The notes: generated by a model not told the origin, from the letters alone. Positions 1 through 9,229 are shown, counted from the first letter of the stretch. The stretch is 64,000 bases of DNA from Pseudaminobacter sp040049255 (GCF_040049255.1 NZ_JBDZDR010000002.1:558001-622000), one strand, 5' to 3'. Program-made: numbers and translations.

Positions 1-1511
1 GCGTGCTGCGGCAGACGCGCCGCCACTCCATCATCGCCTCGCTGCTGGGCATTCGCCACATAGTGCTGGCGGTCAACAAGATAGACCTCGTCGGCTTCGA
101 CCGCGCGGTGTTCGAGCAGATCGTTGCCGAATACATGGCCTTTTCGAAAGACCTCGGCTTTGCCTCGGTCGTCGCGATCCCGATGTCGGCACGGTTCGGC
201 GACAATGTCAGCCGCCGCTCCGGGGAGACCGGCTGGTATGCCGGCCCGACGCTGATCGAGCATCTGGAGACGATCGACGTCGAGCAGGATGCGTGTCAAA
301 AGCCGTTTCGCTTCCCGGTCCAGTATGTAAACCGGCCCAATCTCGATTTTCGCGGCTTTGCCGGGACGATCGCCTCGGGCTCGATCGCGCAGGGCGACGA
401 GATCGTGGTCGCCAAGTCCGGCAAGGTTTCGCGCGTCAAGCGCATTGTCGTCTCGGGCGGTGACCTGGCGCAGGCTGTCGAGGGGCAGGCGGTAACGCTG
501 GTGCTGGAGGACGAGGTCGAGGTGTCGCGCGGCAACCTGCTCGTTGCGACCACGGCGCGGCCGCATGTCGCCGACCAGTTCGCGGCCAATATCGTCTGGT
601 TCGACGAGCAGGCCCTGCTGCCGGGTCGCTCCTACATCCTGCGCACCGAGACGGACCAGGCCAGCGCGACCGTAACCGAGCTGAAATACCGCCTAGACGT
701 CAATGATTTCGGCCACGTGGCGGCGAAGTCGCTGGAGATGAACGAGGTCGGCGTTTGCACCATCTCCACGCAGCAGCCGGTGGCCTTCGACGCCTTTGCC
801 GAGAACCGCGCCACCGGCGCCTTCATCCTGATCGACCGCCTGACCAATGCCACGGTCGGCGCTGGAATGATCAAGCACGCGCTGCGCCGCGCCGACAATA
901 TCCATTGGCAGTCGCTGGATGTGACCAAGGACGCACGCGCTGCCGCCAAGCAGCAGAAGCCGGCGGTGCTGTGGTTCACCGGCCTTTCCGGGTCGGGCAA
1001 GTCGACCATCGCCAATCTGCTCGAAAAGAAGCTGCATGCGAGCGGGCGCCACACCTATGTCCTCGATGGCGACAATGTGCGCCACGGATTGAACCGCGAC
1101 CTCGGCTTCTCCGAGGCCGACCGGGTGGAGAACATCCGCCGCGTGGCGCAAGTGGCGCGGCTGATGGCCGATGCCGGCCTGATCGTGCTGGTGTCGTTCA
1201 TCTCGCCCTTCCGCGCCGAGCGGCGCATGGCCCGCAAGCTTATGGGCGAAGGCGAGTTCATCGAGGTGTTCGTCGACACGCCATTCGAGGAATGCGCCAG
1301 CCGCGACCCCAAGGGGCTCTATGGGCGGGCGTTGTCGGGAGAGATTAAGAATTTCACCGGCCTCGACTCGCCCTATGAGACGCCGGAAAATCCGGAAATC
1401 CACCTTCAGACGCTCGGCAGGACGCCCGAAGAGATGGTAGATGTTCTCGAAGGCTGGTTACGTGAGCGCGACATTGCAGATCAACACTACGACGACGGCG
1501 GCGGCATCTGA
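1..1511 (+). CDS. cysNC: Bifunctional sulfate adenylyltransferase subunit 1 / adenylylsulfate kinase (5' partial)
   Basis: The GTPase subunit of ATP sulfurylase is fused to APS kinase; together they turn sulfate and ATP into APS and then PAPS in the cytoplasm. The window starts inside the gene, so the GTP P-loop and the CysD-contact region lie upstream. The NKID guanine-binding motif is seen at about residues 25-28 of the visible part, followed by EF-Tu-like beta-barrel domains. A C-terminal CysC kinase domain starts near residue 315, with Walker A GLSGSGKST at 327-335 and the DGDNVRHGL motif. This is the NodQ/CysN-C architecture common in rhizobia. cysD is expected just upstream. The 3' end overlaps cysQ in another frame. 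Confidence 0.95.
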   Translation, partial: VLRQTRRHSIIASLLGIRHIVLAVNKIDLVGFDRAVFEQIVAEYMAFSKDLGFASVVAIPMSARFGDNVSRRSGETGWYAGPTLIEHLETIDVEQDACQKPFRFPVQYVNRPNLDFRGFAGTIASGSIAQGDEIVVAKSGKVSRVKRIVVSGGDLAQAVEGQAVTLVLEDEVEVSRGNLLVATTARPHVADQFAANIVWFDEQALLPGRSYILRTETDQASATVTELKYRLDVNDFGHVAAKSLEMNEVGVCTISTQQPVAFDAFAENRATGAFILIDRLTNATVGAGMIKHALRRADNIHWQSLDVTKDARAAAKQQKPAVLWFTGLSGSGKSTIANLLEKKLHASGRHTYVLDGDNVRHGLNRDLGFSEADRVENIRRVAQVARLMADAGLIVLVSFISPFRAERRMARKLMGEGEFIEVFVDTPFEECASRDPKGLYGRALSGEIKNFTGLDSPYETPENPEIHLQTLGRTPEEMVDVLEGWLRERDIADQHYDDGGGI

Positions 1512-2316
1512 CGACGAGGCGATACTCTCGGTTTTCGAGAGGCTGGCGCTCGAGGCCGGGCAGGTCATCATGGACATCTTCCATTCGAAGGTGTCCGTAG
1601 AGCAGAAGGCGGACTCTTCGCCGGTGACGGAGGCCGACCGGGCGAGCGAAAAGCTCATTCTGGCGGGGCTGCGCGCGGCCTTTCCGAACATTCCCTGCGT
1701 GGCCGAGGAAGAGATTTCGGCCGGGGTAGGAACGCCGGAGCTTGGGCGCTGCTTCTTCCTGGTCGATCCGCTCGACGGTACTCGCGAATTCGTCAGCGGC
1801 CGCGCCGAATTTACCGTCAATATCGCGCTGATACGCGATGGCGCGCCGGAAATCGGCGTGGTCTATGCGCCGGGCAGCGGCCGGTTCTTCGCTGGCCATC
1901 CGGGCAAGGCGGAAGCGCTGACCCTCCGGCCGGATCAGACCATATCCGGCCGATATCCGATCTCGGTGAGGGAAGGGCGACCGCCCTTGACCGTAGTTGC
2001 CAGCCGGTCGCACCGCACGCCGGAAACCGACAATTATATCCGGCGCATCGAAGGGGCCGAGATCGTCTCCATTGGATCGTCGCTGAAATTCTGCCTGATC
2101 GCCGCAGGCGAGGCGGATGTTTATCCGCGCTTCGGCCGCACGATGGAATGGGACACGGCGGCGGGCGACGCGATCCTGAGAGCGGCAGGCGGCAGCACGA
2201 CGACGGCGGGCGGCAAGCCGCTGGTCTATGGCAAGCGCAACCGGGCGGGTGAGGCGGATTTTGCCAACCCGTCCTTCGTGGCGATGGGGAATGTTTCCGG
2301 CGCGCCGGAGTTTTAG
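1462..2316 (+). CDS. cysQ: 3'(2'),5'-bisphosphate nucleotidase CysQ
   Basis: An inositol-monophosphatase-superfamily enzyme that hydrolyses PAP (and PAPS), removing the by-product of PAPS use. The metal-binding motif DPLDGTREF (about residues 101-109) and the second signature WDTAAGDA (about 230) are both present, and the length of 284 aa is normal. The start is uncertain. ATG 1441 and GTG 1462 are both in frame inside the end of cysNC, and TTG 1474 is also possible; GTG 1462 is chosen here. The overlap of about 50 nt with cysNC implies translational coupling in one sulfate-activation operon. Function is assigned from family motifs plus context. Confidence 0.9.
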   Translation: MSATLQINTTTTAAASDDEAILSVFERLALEAGQVIMDIFHSKVSVEQKADSSPVTEADRASEKLILAGLRAAFPNIPCVAEEEISAGVGTPELGRCFFLVDPLDGTREFVSGRAEFTVNIALIRDGAPEIGVVYAPGSGRFFAGHPGKAEALTLRPDQTISGRYPISVREGRPPLTVVASRSHRTPETDNYIRRIEGAEIVSIGSSLKFCLIAAGEADVYPRFGRTMEWDTAAGDAILRAAGGSTTTAGGKPLVYGKRNRAGEADFANPSFVAMGNVSGAPEF

Positions 2317-2338
2317 ACGCTAGGGCAGACGCTAGCCT

Positions 2339-2572
2339 GCACCGGACTGCCGGCTGAGAGTCCGAGGCCTGGGTCCCCGGAACCTCCACACGTCGCTTCG
2401 CTCGTGCTCCGGCCCGAGGACGACGGAGAAAGGGCTAGCGAGCCCTCCATCGTTGCCGTTTGTTTTGGCGGACACTTACATCTCGTCGTCCTCGGGCCCC
2501 GAGGGCGAGCGCAGCGAGCGACGAGGGGTTCCGGGGACCCATGCCTCGACCTCTCATCCGGCAGTTCGGTGC
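2339..2572. repeat. Long imperfect palindromic intergenic element (234 bp)
   Basis: The outer arms match almost perfectly as reverse complements. The left arm, about 2339-2385 (containing GGTCCCCGGAAC), pairs with the right arm, about 2526-2572 (containing GTTCCGGGGACC). Inner arms around 2391-2428 pair with about 2482-2523 (CGAGGACGACG against CGTCGTCCTCG). A small hairpin AGGGCTAGCGAGCCCT lies near the centre. The whole unit could fold as one long hairpin. It sits in the 3' intergenic space after cysQ and carries no credible ORF. It resembles the palindromic intergenic repeats of rhizobial genomes and could be a MITE-like unit; copy number cannot be checked here. Confidence 0.7.
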
Positions 2573-2594
2573 GGATGAAGCGCATCAAACCAGA

Positions 2595-2629
2595 ACAAAA
2601 AACCGCGCGTCGTTGTCCGGCGCGCGGTT
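2595..2629 (-). terminator. Rho-independent terminator of the DegT aminotransferase gene
   Basis: Read on the minus strand, a GC-rich stem AACCGCGCG/CGCGCGGTT with a short loop is followed by a T-run (TTTTTTG). It lies about 30 nt after the stop codon of the gene at 2660-3799. Confidence 0.8.
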
Positions 2630-2659
2630 CGTAAGAGCAGGGCCTAAGCCGGCGCCGAC

Positions 2660-3799
2660 TCACTCGGCGGCCTGAGCCGTCCGGGCAGCTATAAAGTCGC
2701 TGATCGCGTCGATGATGCGGTCCTGGTCCTGATTGCTCAGATAGGGGTGCATCGGCAGGCACAGGATGCGCTCGGGCAGGGTTTCCGAAACCGGAAGGCC
2801 CTTCGGCGTGCGCGGGTAGTGGTTGTAGGCGACCTGCTGGTGCAGCGGCTTCACGTAGTAGATGACCGACGGGATGCCGAGCGACTGCAGGTGAGCCTTG
2901 AGCACGTCGCGATGGGGCGTCTCGATGGCGTACTGGGCCCAGGCCGAGCGGCGGCCTTCCGGCACATGCGCAACCTTGACGACGTTGTGCAGGCCATCGC
3001 GGTAGCGCTGCGCCACCTTCTGGCGGGCAACCATCTCGTCTTCGAGGATCGCCAGCTTCTCGATCAGGATCGCCGCCTGCAGTGTGTCGAGGCGCGAGTT
3101 CAGGCCGACATGGACGTTGTCGTACTGGGTCTCGCCCTTGCCGTGGAAGGCGAATGAGCGCAGGCGTGCGGCCAGTTCGTCGTCATTGGTGAACATGGCG
3201 CCGCCGTCGCCGTAGCAGCCGAGCGGCTTGGCCGGGTAGAAGCTGGTGGAACCCACTGTGCCGAAGGCGCCGCACAACTTGCCATCGGCCTTGCCGCCGA
3301 TCGACTGGGCGGCATCCTCGATGACCATCAGGTTTTCGCGGGCGGCAATCTCGGCAATGGCATCGTAGTCGGCGGCGAGGCCGAACAGGTCGACCGGGAT
3401 GATGGCCCGGGGCTTCAGCCGGCCCTCGGCCTTGATCATGGCGATCGCCGCTTCGAGGCTGTCGATATCAATGTTGTAGGTCTCGGGATCGATGTCGACG
3501 AAGACCGGCTCGGCCTTGGCCAGGGCGACCACTTCGGCCGTCGCGGCGAAGGTGAAGCTCGGCACGAAGACGGCGTCGCCCGGCCCGATGCCGGAAGCCA
3601 GAAGCGGCAGCAGCAGCGCATCGGTGCCGTTGGCACACGCGACGACATGCTTGACGCCGACATAGCCGGCCAATTGCTTTTCGAATTCGGCTACCTCGGG
3701 CCCGAGGATGTACTTGCCTTCGTTGACCACGCGGTCGATCGCCGCGGTCAGCTTGTCACGAATTCTTTCGCGCTGCGCGCCCAGATCGATGAACTGCAT
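2660..3799 (-). CDS. DegT/DnrJ/EryC1/StrS family PLP-dependent sugar aminotransferase
   Basis: Members of this family transaminate nucleotide-linked keto-sugars during O-antigen or exopolysaccharide synthesis. The 379-aa product begins MQFIDLGAQ, a usual start for the family. It shows the acidic motif VIEDAAQSIGG and the PLP-lysine segment SFYPAKPLGCYGDGG, with the lysine near residue 191. ATG 3799 is chosen over the longer frame to 3952 because GGAGCAGA stands just upstream and the extra residues are not family-like. The sugar substrate cannot be told from sequence. No other polysaccharide genes adjoin it, except the sugar-phosphate enzymes at 4042-6867. Confidence 0.88.
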   Translation of the reverse strand: MQFIDLGAQRERIRDKLTAAIDRVVNEGKYILGPEVAEFEKQLAGYVGVKHVVACANGTDALLLPLLASGIGPGDAVFVPSFTFAATAEVVALAKAEPVFVDIDPETYNIDIDSLEAAIAMIKAEGRLKPRAIIPVDLFGLAADYDAIAEIAARENLMVIEDAAQSIGGKADGKLCGAFGTVGSTSFYPAKPLGCYGDGGAMFTNDDELAARLRSFAFHGKGETQYDNVHVGLNSRLDTLQAAILIEKLAILEDEMVARQKVAQRYRDGLHNVVKVAHVPEGRRSAWAQYAIETPHRDVLKAHLQSLGIPSVIYYVKPLHQQVAYNHYPRTPKGLPVSETLPERILCLPMHPYLSNQDQDRIIDAISDFIAARTAQAAE

Positions 3800-4041
3800 C
3801 TCTGCTCCAAAGCCAGTGTTTTCGCGGATATCAGCAGGGCTGATAGCAGAGTTGAACCGCGCCCGGAAGGTTTGCGGGCAGGCGCGGCCAGGTGTCGCGT
3901 TACCGCTGCCCGGGAGATTTTCCCGCGAAGCAGCCTGAAAAGCGCGATTCAAGCGGAATCAAGTGGGCCGCGCACGCAAGCCGTTGCGCACCGAAATATA
4001 AAGTGATCGGGAGCTGGCGACGGATGCCCTTTCGAGCCGCG

Positions 4042-4965
4042 TCAGGCGATCTCGTGCCGCCAGGGCGGATTTGCGCCCGCGCGAGAGACGGTGACCGCCG
4101 CAGCCTTTGCCCCCAGCGTCAGCGCCGCATGGATTTCGGCAGCCGAAAGCGCCTCGAGCCGGGTCTTGGCCAGCGCGCCCTGTTCGTGCAGCGAAGCGAG
4201 CAGGCCGGCGTTGAATGTGTCGCCCGCACCCACCGTGTCGACCACAGTTACCGGCTGCGAGGAGACGTGCACTGTGTGGCTTCTGGTGTAGGCCGTCGCG
4301 CCCGCCGCGCCCTTCGTCACGACGATCAGCTGGGGTCCGTTTGCCAGCCAGCCTTGCAGGAAATCTTCCTGGTCGCCCTCGTGGCCGAACCAGGAAAGAT
4401 CCTCGTCCGACAGCTTGACGATATCGGCCATGGCCACCATGCGCAGGATGCGGGCGCGGTGCTTTTCATGGTCGGAAATGAAGCCGGGCCGGATGTTGGG
4501 GTCGAGCATGGTCACGCGGCGTACGTGTTCGCGCCGCATCAGCGCCTCGTAGGCCGAGCCCGAGGGCTCCGGGATAAGGCTGATGGCGCCGAACAGCATG
4601 GCGCCGATGTCCTCGTCGATCGCTGGCAGGTCGGCCTCGCTCAGCATGCGGCCGGCGGTGTTCTCGTCATAGAAGGTGTAGGTGGCGTGGCCGTCGTTGA
4701 GGCGCACGAAGGCGAGCGTGGTCGGTCGCGCCGAGACGCTGGCGTAGCGGGAGCCGACGTTGCTGGAGGCCAGCACCTCGCGGATCTGCTGGCCGAAGAG
4801 ATCGGAGGACAGGCCGGAGAAGAATTCCACCGGCACGCCGAGTCGGCCGAGCGCGATGGCGGAGTTGAACACGGCGCCTCCGGCATAGGGGGCGAAGGCC
4901 GGTTCGCCCGTCGCGCTCTGGCGCGGCAGCATGTCGATCAGGGCTTCGCCGCAACACAGGATCAT
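4042..4965 (-). CDS. PfkB-family carbohydrate kinase, probably fructokinase
   Basis: A ribokinase-fold ATP-dependent sugar kinase of 307 aa, starting MILCCGEALIDMLPR (ATG 4965, with GGAGAG upstream). The N-terminal GGAVFNSAIALGRLG substrate-binding region is present. So is the C-terminal PfkB signature DTVGAGDTFNAG (about residues 243-254), which contains the catalytic Asp. The family includes fructokinases, ribokinases and KDG kinases. Fructokinase is the best guess from the overall pattern and from the neighbouring phosphoglucomutase, but the substrate is inferred. It lies about 240 nt upstream of the DegT gene on the same strand and probably has its own promoter. Confidence 0.82.
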   Translation of the reverse strand: MILCCGEALIDMLPRQSATGEPAFAPYAGGAVFNSAIALGRLGVPVEFFSGLSSDLFGQQIREVLASSNVGSRYASVSARPTTLAFVRLNDGHATYTFYDENTAGRMLSEADLPAIDEDIGAMLFGAISLIPEPSGSAYEALMRREHVRRVTMLDPNIRPGFISDHEKHRARILRMVAMADIVKLSDEDLSWFGHEGDQEDFLQGWLANGPQLIVVTKGAAGATAYTRSHTVHVSSQPVTVVDTVGAGDTFNAGLLASLHEQGALAKTRLEALSAAEIHAALTLGAKAAAVTVSRAGANPPWRHEIA

Positions 4966-5238
4966 GCTTCTGGCTCTCCGTCGGTCAGCATCGCCAATAC
5001 CGCTTAAGGCCCGGCCAGCCAGCCTGCAAGGCCGAAACGGCATTGCGCGAGACACAATGCGGTTGCCTTGTTTTCTCCTTGATGATCAGCATGCAGGAGC
5101 CGCTGATTTGGGAGACCATTGTGTTCGGCGGCACCGTCCGTTGCGAAAGGGATCAAACGCACTTTCGCATGGATCGATAAGCACGCCACGGCGTTCAACG
5201 CCGTTGTTCATGAATTTGCGAAGAAGGCTGACTGACAG

Positions 5239-6867
5239 ATGACTAAGACGATCGCGACGCAACCTTTCGACGACCAGAAGCCTGGTACGTCGGGCCTGCG
5301 CAAGAAGGTGCCGGTGTTCCAGCAGCCGCACTATGTCGAGAACTTCGTCCAGTCGATCTTCGACGCGCTCGAGGGCTTCGAGGGCGAGACGCTGGTGCTT
5401 GGCGGCGACGGCCGTTATTACAATCGCGAGGTGATCCAGAAGGTCATTGCCATGGCGGCAGCCAATGGCTTCGGCCGGTTGATCGTGGGGCAGGAGGGTA
5501 TCCTGTCGACGCCCGCCGCGTCGCACATCATTCGCAAATACAAGGCCTTCGGCGGCATCATCCTCTCGGCCAGCCACAATCCCGGTGGCCCTCAGGGCGA
5601 TTTCGGCATCAAGTACAACGTCGGCAATGGCGGACCTGCACCGGAGAAGGTCACCGATGCGATCTACCAGCGCTCCAAGGCGATCACCCGCTACAAGATT
5701 GCCGATATCGCGGCGGTCGACATAGACACGGTAGCGACGCTTGACGTGGCCGGCATGACTGTCGATGTCATCGACCCTGTCGCCGACTATGCGCAGATGA
5801 TGGAAGGCCTGTTCGACTTCGACGCGATCAGGAAGCTGTTCAAGTCGGGCTTCCGCATGCGCTTCGACGCCATGCATGCCGTGACCGGACCCTACGCCAA
5901 GGAAATCTTCGAGCACCGGCTCGGCGCGCCGGACCACACCGCGCGCAACTACCATCCGCTGCCGGACTTCGGCGGGCATCATCCCGACCCGAACCTGGTC
6001 AATGCAAAGCCTCTCTATGACGAGATGATGGGGCCGGATGCGCCCGATTTCGGCGCCGCTTCCGATGGCGACGGCGACCGCAACCTGATCATCGGGCGAG
6101 GCATCTTCATCACCCCTTCCGACTCGCTGGCGATGCTGGCGGCCAACGCCCATCTGGCACCGGGCTACAGCGACGGGCTGAAGGGCATTGCCCGCTCCAT
6201 GCCCACCAGCGGCGCGGCCGACCGCGTTGCAGAGAAGTTGGGCATCGGAATGTACGAGACGCCAACCGGCTGGAAGTTCTTCGGCAATCTGCTGGACGCC
6301 GGCATGGTGACGATCTGCGGCGAGGAAAGCGCTGGCACCGGCTCAAACCATGTGCGCGAGAAGGACGGGCTGTGGGCAGTGCTGCTTTGGCTCAACATTC
6401 TCGCGGTGCGTGGCGAGAGCGTGAAGGAAATCGCCAGAAAGCACTGGGAGATCTATGGCCGGAACTACTATACCCGCCACGACTATGAGGAAGTCGACGC
6501 CACACGCGCCAACCGCATGATCGAGGAACTGCGCGCCAAGCTGCCGAGCCTTGCCGGCACGACGGTGCGCGGGATGAAGATCGAGAGGGCAGACGATTTC
6601 TCCTATCACGATCCCGTCGATGGCTCGGTGAGCGAGCATCAGGGCATCCGCATATTCTTCGAGGGCGGCGCACGGCTGGTGCTTCGCCTTTCCGGCACCG
6701 GGACTTCCGGTGCAACCGTGCGGCTCTATGTCGAGCGCTATGAGGTCGCCACGGGGCGCCATGACCTGGAGACGCAGGCCGCGCTGGCCGACCTGATCGC
6801 TGCCGCCGATGACATCGCCGGAATTCGTGCGCACACCGGCCGCGATAGACCGAGCGTCATCACCTGA
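5239..6867 (+). CDS. pgm: Alpha-D-glucose phosphate-specific phosphoglucomutase
   Basis: Interconverts glucose-1-phosphate and glucose-6-phosphate, feeding glycogen and sugar-nucleotide synthesis. At 542 aa it is the length of the classical single-domain-set Pgm. The phosphoserine loop SASHNPGG has its catalytic Ser at residue 112. The metal loop DGDGDRN is near 277, the sugar-binding loop CGEESAG comes later, and the C-terminal phosphate loop RLSGTGTSGATVR is intact. ATG 5239 fits the family N-terminus. In related bacteria pgm often lies in a glg operon, but no glycogen genes adjoin it here. Confidence 0.95.
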   Translation: MTKTIATQPFDDQKPGTSGLRKKVPVFQQPHYVENFVQSIFDALEGFEGETLVLGGDGRYYNREVIQKVIAMAAANGFGRLIVGQEGILSTPAASHIIRKYKAFGGIILSASHNPGGPQGDFGIKYNVGNGGPAPEKVTDAIYQRSKAITRYKIADIAAVDIDTVATLDVAGMTVDVIDPVADYAQMMEGLFDFDAIRKLFKSGFRMRFDAMHAVTGPYAKEIFEHRLGAPDHTARNYHPLPDFGGHHPDPNLVNAKPLYDEMMGPDAPDFGAASDGDGDRNLIIGRGIFITPSDSLAMLAANAHLAPGYSDGLKGIARSMPTSGAADRVAEKLGIGMYETPTGWKFFGNLLDAGMVTICGEESAGTGSNHVREKDGLWAVLLWLNILAVRGESVKEIARKHWEIYGRNYYTRHDYEEVDATRANRMIEELRAKLPSLAGTTVRGMKIERADDFSYHDPVDGSVSEHQGIRIFFEGGARLVLRLSGTGTSGATVRLYVERYEVATGRHDLETQAALADLIAAADDIAGIRAHTGRDRPSVIT

Positions 6868-6884
6868 CCGACACGGAAAGGCCA

Positions 6885-6910
6885 AGGCGACGCGAGGCAC
6901 CGCGTCGCCT
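6885..6910. terminator. Hairpin between convergent genes, possible bidirectional terminator
   Basis: AGGCGACGCG pairs with CGCGTCGCCT around a six-base loop, 18 nt after pgm and just before the end of the opposing TadE-like gene. There is no strong U-tract on either side, so termination is possible but not certain. Confidence 0.4.
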
Positions 6911-6932
6911 CGGTTCGATAGTACGGCCGCTC

Positions 6933-7325
6933 TCAGATGCCGCCTGTCCGGACGATGGCTTCCCGAGTGATTACCACGCTCGGCAAATTCAAGCTGCCGA
7001 GCAGCTTCCAGACCGGCAACGCGCCAGTGTCATAGCGCACCTTGACCATGATCCGGGAGCCTTCTCCCGGGACCTCGCGCGTCTCGATGGAAAGCCGCGC
7101 GGGGTCTATGAACGGGTGGGTGAGGCCGTATGTCCGCATCAAGCTGGCGTGGTTGTTCCCGTCGATTGCCGAGCGAGCTGCCTCCGATGCGATCTGCTGA
7201 ACCGAAATGCTGGCGCCGAAGTAGGTGCCGCAGGCGATCATCCCCACGGTAAACAGCATGAACAATGTCGTGAGCAGCAGGAAATCCAGCGCGGAAAATG
7301 CCGACTGATGCCGTGCAACGTTCAT
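6933..7325 (-). CDS. TadE-like pilus-assembly family membrane protein
   Basis: A short protein of about 130 aa. It has one N-terminal transmembrane segment (about residues 11-35, LDFLLLTTLFMLFTVG and following) and an extracytoplasmic region containing QIASEAARSAIDG. This is the layout of TadE/TadF-like pseudopilin proteins of tight-adherence (Flp pilus) systems. No tad, rcp or cpa genes are near it, so it is an orphan copy and its role is unknown. ATG 7325 is preferred. In-frame GTG 7379 would add 18 residues before the hydrophobic segment. Neither start has a strong ribosome site. Confidence 0.6.
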   Translation of the reverse strand: MNVARHQSAFSALDFLLLTTLFMLFTVGMIACGTYFGASISVQQIASEAARSAIDGNNHASLMRTYGLTHPFIDPARLSIETREVPGEGSRIMVKVRYDTGALPVWKLLGSLNLPSVVITREAIVRTGGI

Positions 7326-7477
7326 TCCAGGAACCCCGACCGTTTTTCTCGAAGCAAACGCAGAAGCCTCGAGCCCCACAGCAATAGTAACCCTTGATTG
7401 TGTAAAATGCGTTTATATGCACGTAAAAAGTGTATGTCGACGCGAGAAGAAGTTTCGCTCGGGGGATTCAGAGGCGG

Positions 7478-7506
7478 TTGAATTCGAATTTTCCGCTCGC
7501 TAGTGT
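7478..7506 (+). promoter_or_regulatory. Candidate sigma-70-type promoter for the opp operon
   Basis: TTGAAT (7478-7483), a 17-nt spacer and TAGTGT (7501-7506), about 130 nt before the oppA start. The rest of the 308-nt gap from 7326 to 7633 shows no gene; its left part is AT-rich and could hold the promoter of the leftward TadE-like gene. Confidence 0.45.
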
Positions 7507-7633
7507 TCGCACAGAACGGTGGCCGGCTGGCCGCCGGCTCGCTCAACGAAGCCGAGGGAGGAGACTTCGGCCTAGGGGCGCCAAGTGGCCTGGTCGTTCA
7601 CTGAGGGGTGACGACAAGCTGGGAGAGAGAGAC

Positions 7634-9229
7634 ATGATGCTCAAGAACATCCTGAAGGCGACGGTCTTTACGGTGGGTGTATCGATGGCGAGCGGTATGC
7701 TGCTGACGCCATCCCTCGCCGACGTGATCTACAACCGCGGCAGCGCTGCGGAACCTGAATCGCTGGATCCCCACAAGACTTCGACCGTGTACGAAGCCCA
7801 CGTGTTGCGCGACCTGTTCCAGGGGCTGGTCATGCAGGACGAGAAGTCGAACCTCATTCCGGGCGCCGCGGAAAGCTGGACCGTCTCGGATGACGGCACC
7901 GTCTACACCTTCAAGCTTCGCGAGAATGGCCTCTGGTCCGATGGCTCGCCGGTGACTGCCGAAGACTTCGTCTATGCCTTCCACCGCCTCGAAGATCCGG
8001 CAACCGCCGCCGAATACGCCTCGATGCTTTACCCGGTGGTCAATGCCGAGGAGGTCAACACCGGCAAGGCGAAGCCAGAGGAGATGGGCGTCAAGGCAAT
8101 CGACGCAAGGACGTTCGAGGTCACGCTGAAGGCGCCGACGCCCTACTTCCTGGAAATGCTGACGCACCAGGCTGCCTATCCCGTCAACAAGGCTTCTATG
8201 GACAAGCTTGGCGCGGACTGGGTGAAGCCGGGCAAGCTGGTGTCGAACGGCGCCTACACGCTGGCCGAGTGGGTTCCCAACGATCACATCAAGCTGGTCA
8301 AGAATCCCAAATTCTGGGATGCAGACACCGTCAAGCTCGACGTCGTCAACTATATCACCACCGAGGATCGCTCTTCGGCGATGAAGCGTTTCGAGGCTGG
8401 CGAAATGGACAGCTACGACGATCTGCCGACTGAGCAATTGTCCGATCTCAGGGCCAAGTTCGGCGACCAGATCCACGTCGGGCCGTATCTCGGCACCTAT
8501 TACTTCGCAATCAAGACCGATAAGGAGCCCTGGACCAACCCGGAACTGCGTAACGCGATCTCCATGGCGATCGATCGCGATTTCATTGCCGAGAAGGTCT
8601 GGCAGAATTCCATGCTGCCCGGCTATTCCATGGTGCCCCCGGGAATCGAGGGCTACACGTCGGCAGAAGCCTCCTTCGCGAATGAGACGCAGATCGACCG
8701 CGAGGACAAGGCCAAGGAGATCCTGACCAAGCTCGGCTACGGGCCTGACAAGCCGCTGAAGATGGAAATCCGCTACAACACGTCGGAGAACCACAAGAAT
8801 ACGGCCGTCGCTATCCAGGAGCAGCTCAAGCCGCTCGGCATCGAGGTGAGCCTGCTCAATACCGACACCAAGACGCACTACGGTTTCCTTGAGCAAAAGG
8901 GCGACTACGACCTGGCGCGTGCCGGCTGGATCGCGGACTACAAGGACCCCGAAACCTTCCTGGGCATCTCGCGCAAGGCGAGCGGCAACAACTACTCGAG
9001 CTACAACAGCCCGAAGTTCGAGGAAGCGATGGACAAGGCGGCCGCTGCCGGCGGCAAGCCGGAAGAGCGGATGAAGGAGCTTGCGGAGGCTGAACGCATC
9101 ATGATCGATGAGGTCGGCAACATTCCGGTGCTCTACTACAGCTATCACAACATCGTTTCGTCGAAGCTTCACGGCTTCGAGGACAATGTGATGGATATCC
9201 ATCCGTCGCGCTTCATCAGCAAGGAATAG
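7634..9229 (+). CDS. oppA: Oligopeptide ABC transporter, periplasmic substrate-binding protein
   Basis: Solute-binding protein family 5 (SBP_bac_5), which captures peptides in the periplasm. The 531-aa precursor starts at ATG 7634 after a GGGAGAGAGA ribosome site. A Sec signal peptide (LLTPSLA, cleaved near residue 29) is followed by the family opening NRGSAAEPESLDPHK. The segment LRNAISMAIDRDFIAEKVW is the usual family signature. It is the first gene of oppA-oppB-oppC-oppDF. OppA/MppA-type sequences bind peptides, but members of this family can also carry murein peptides, opines or nickel, so the substrate is inferred. Confidence 0.92.
   Translation: MMLKNILKATVFTVGVSMASGMLLTPSLADVIYNRGSAAEPESLDPHKTSTVYEAHVLRDLFQGLVMQDEKSNLIPGAAESWTVSDDGTVYTFKLRENGLWSDGSPVTAEDFVYAFHRLEDPATAAEYASMLYPVVNAEEVNTGKAKPEEMGVKAIDARTFEVTLKAPTPYFLEMLTHQAAYPVNKASMDKLGADWVKPGKLVSNGAYTLAEWVPNDHIKLVKNPKFWDADTVKLDVVNYITTEDRSSAMKRFEAGEMDSYDDLPTEQLSDLRAKFGDQIHVGPYLGTYYFAIKTDKEPWTNPELRNAISMAIDRDFIAEKVWQNSMLPGYSMVPPGIEGYTSAEASFANETQIDREDKAKEILTKLGYGPDKPLKMEIRYNTSENHKNTAVAIQEQLKPLGIEVSLLNTDTKTHYGFLEQKGDYDLARAGWIADYKDPETFLGISRKASGNNYSSYNSPKFEEAMDKAAAAGGKPEERMKELAEAERIMIDEVGNIPVLYYSYHNIVSSKLHGFEDNVMDIHPSRFISKE

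Noticed and set aside
2404..2634. Small ORFs inside the palindromic element
   Set aside because: They arise from repeat sequence and end in the terminator of the opposing gene; nothing supports translation.
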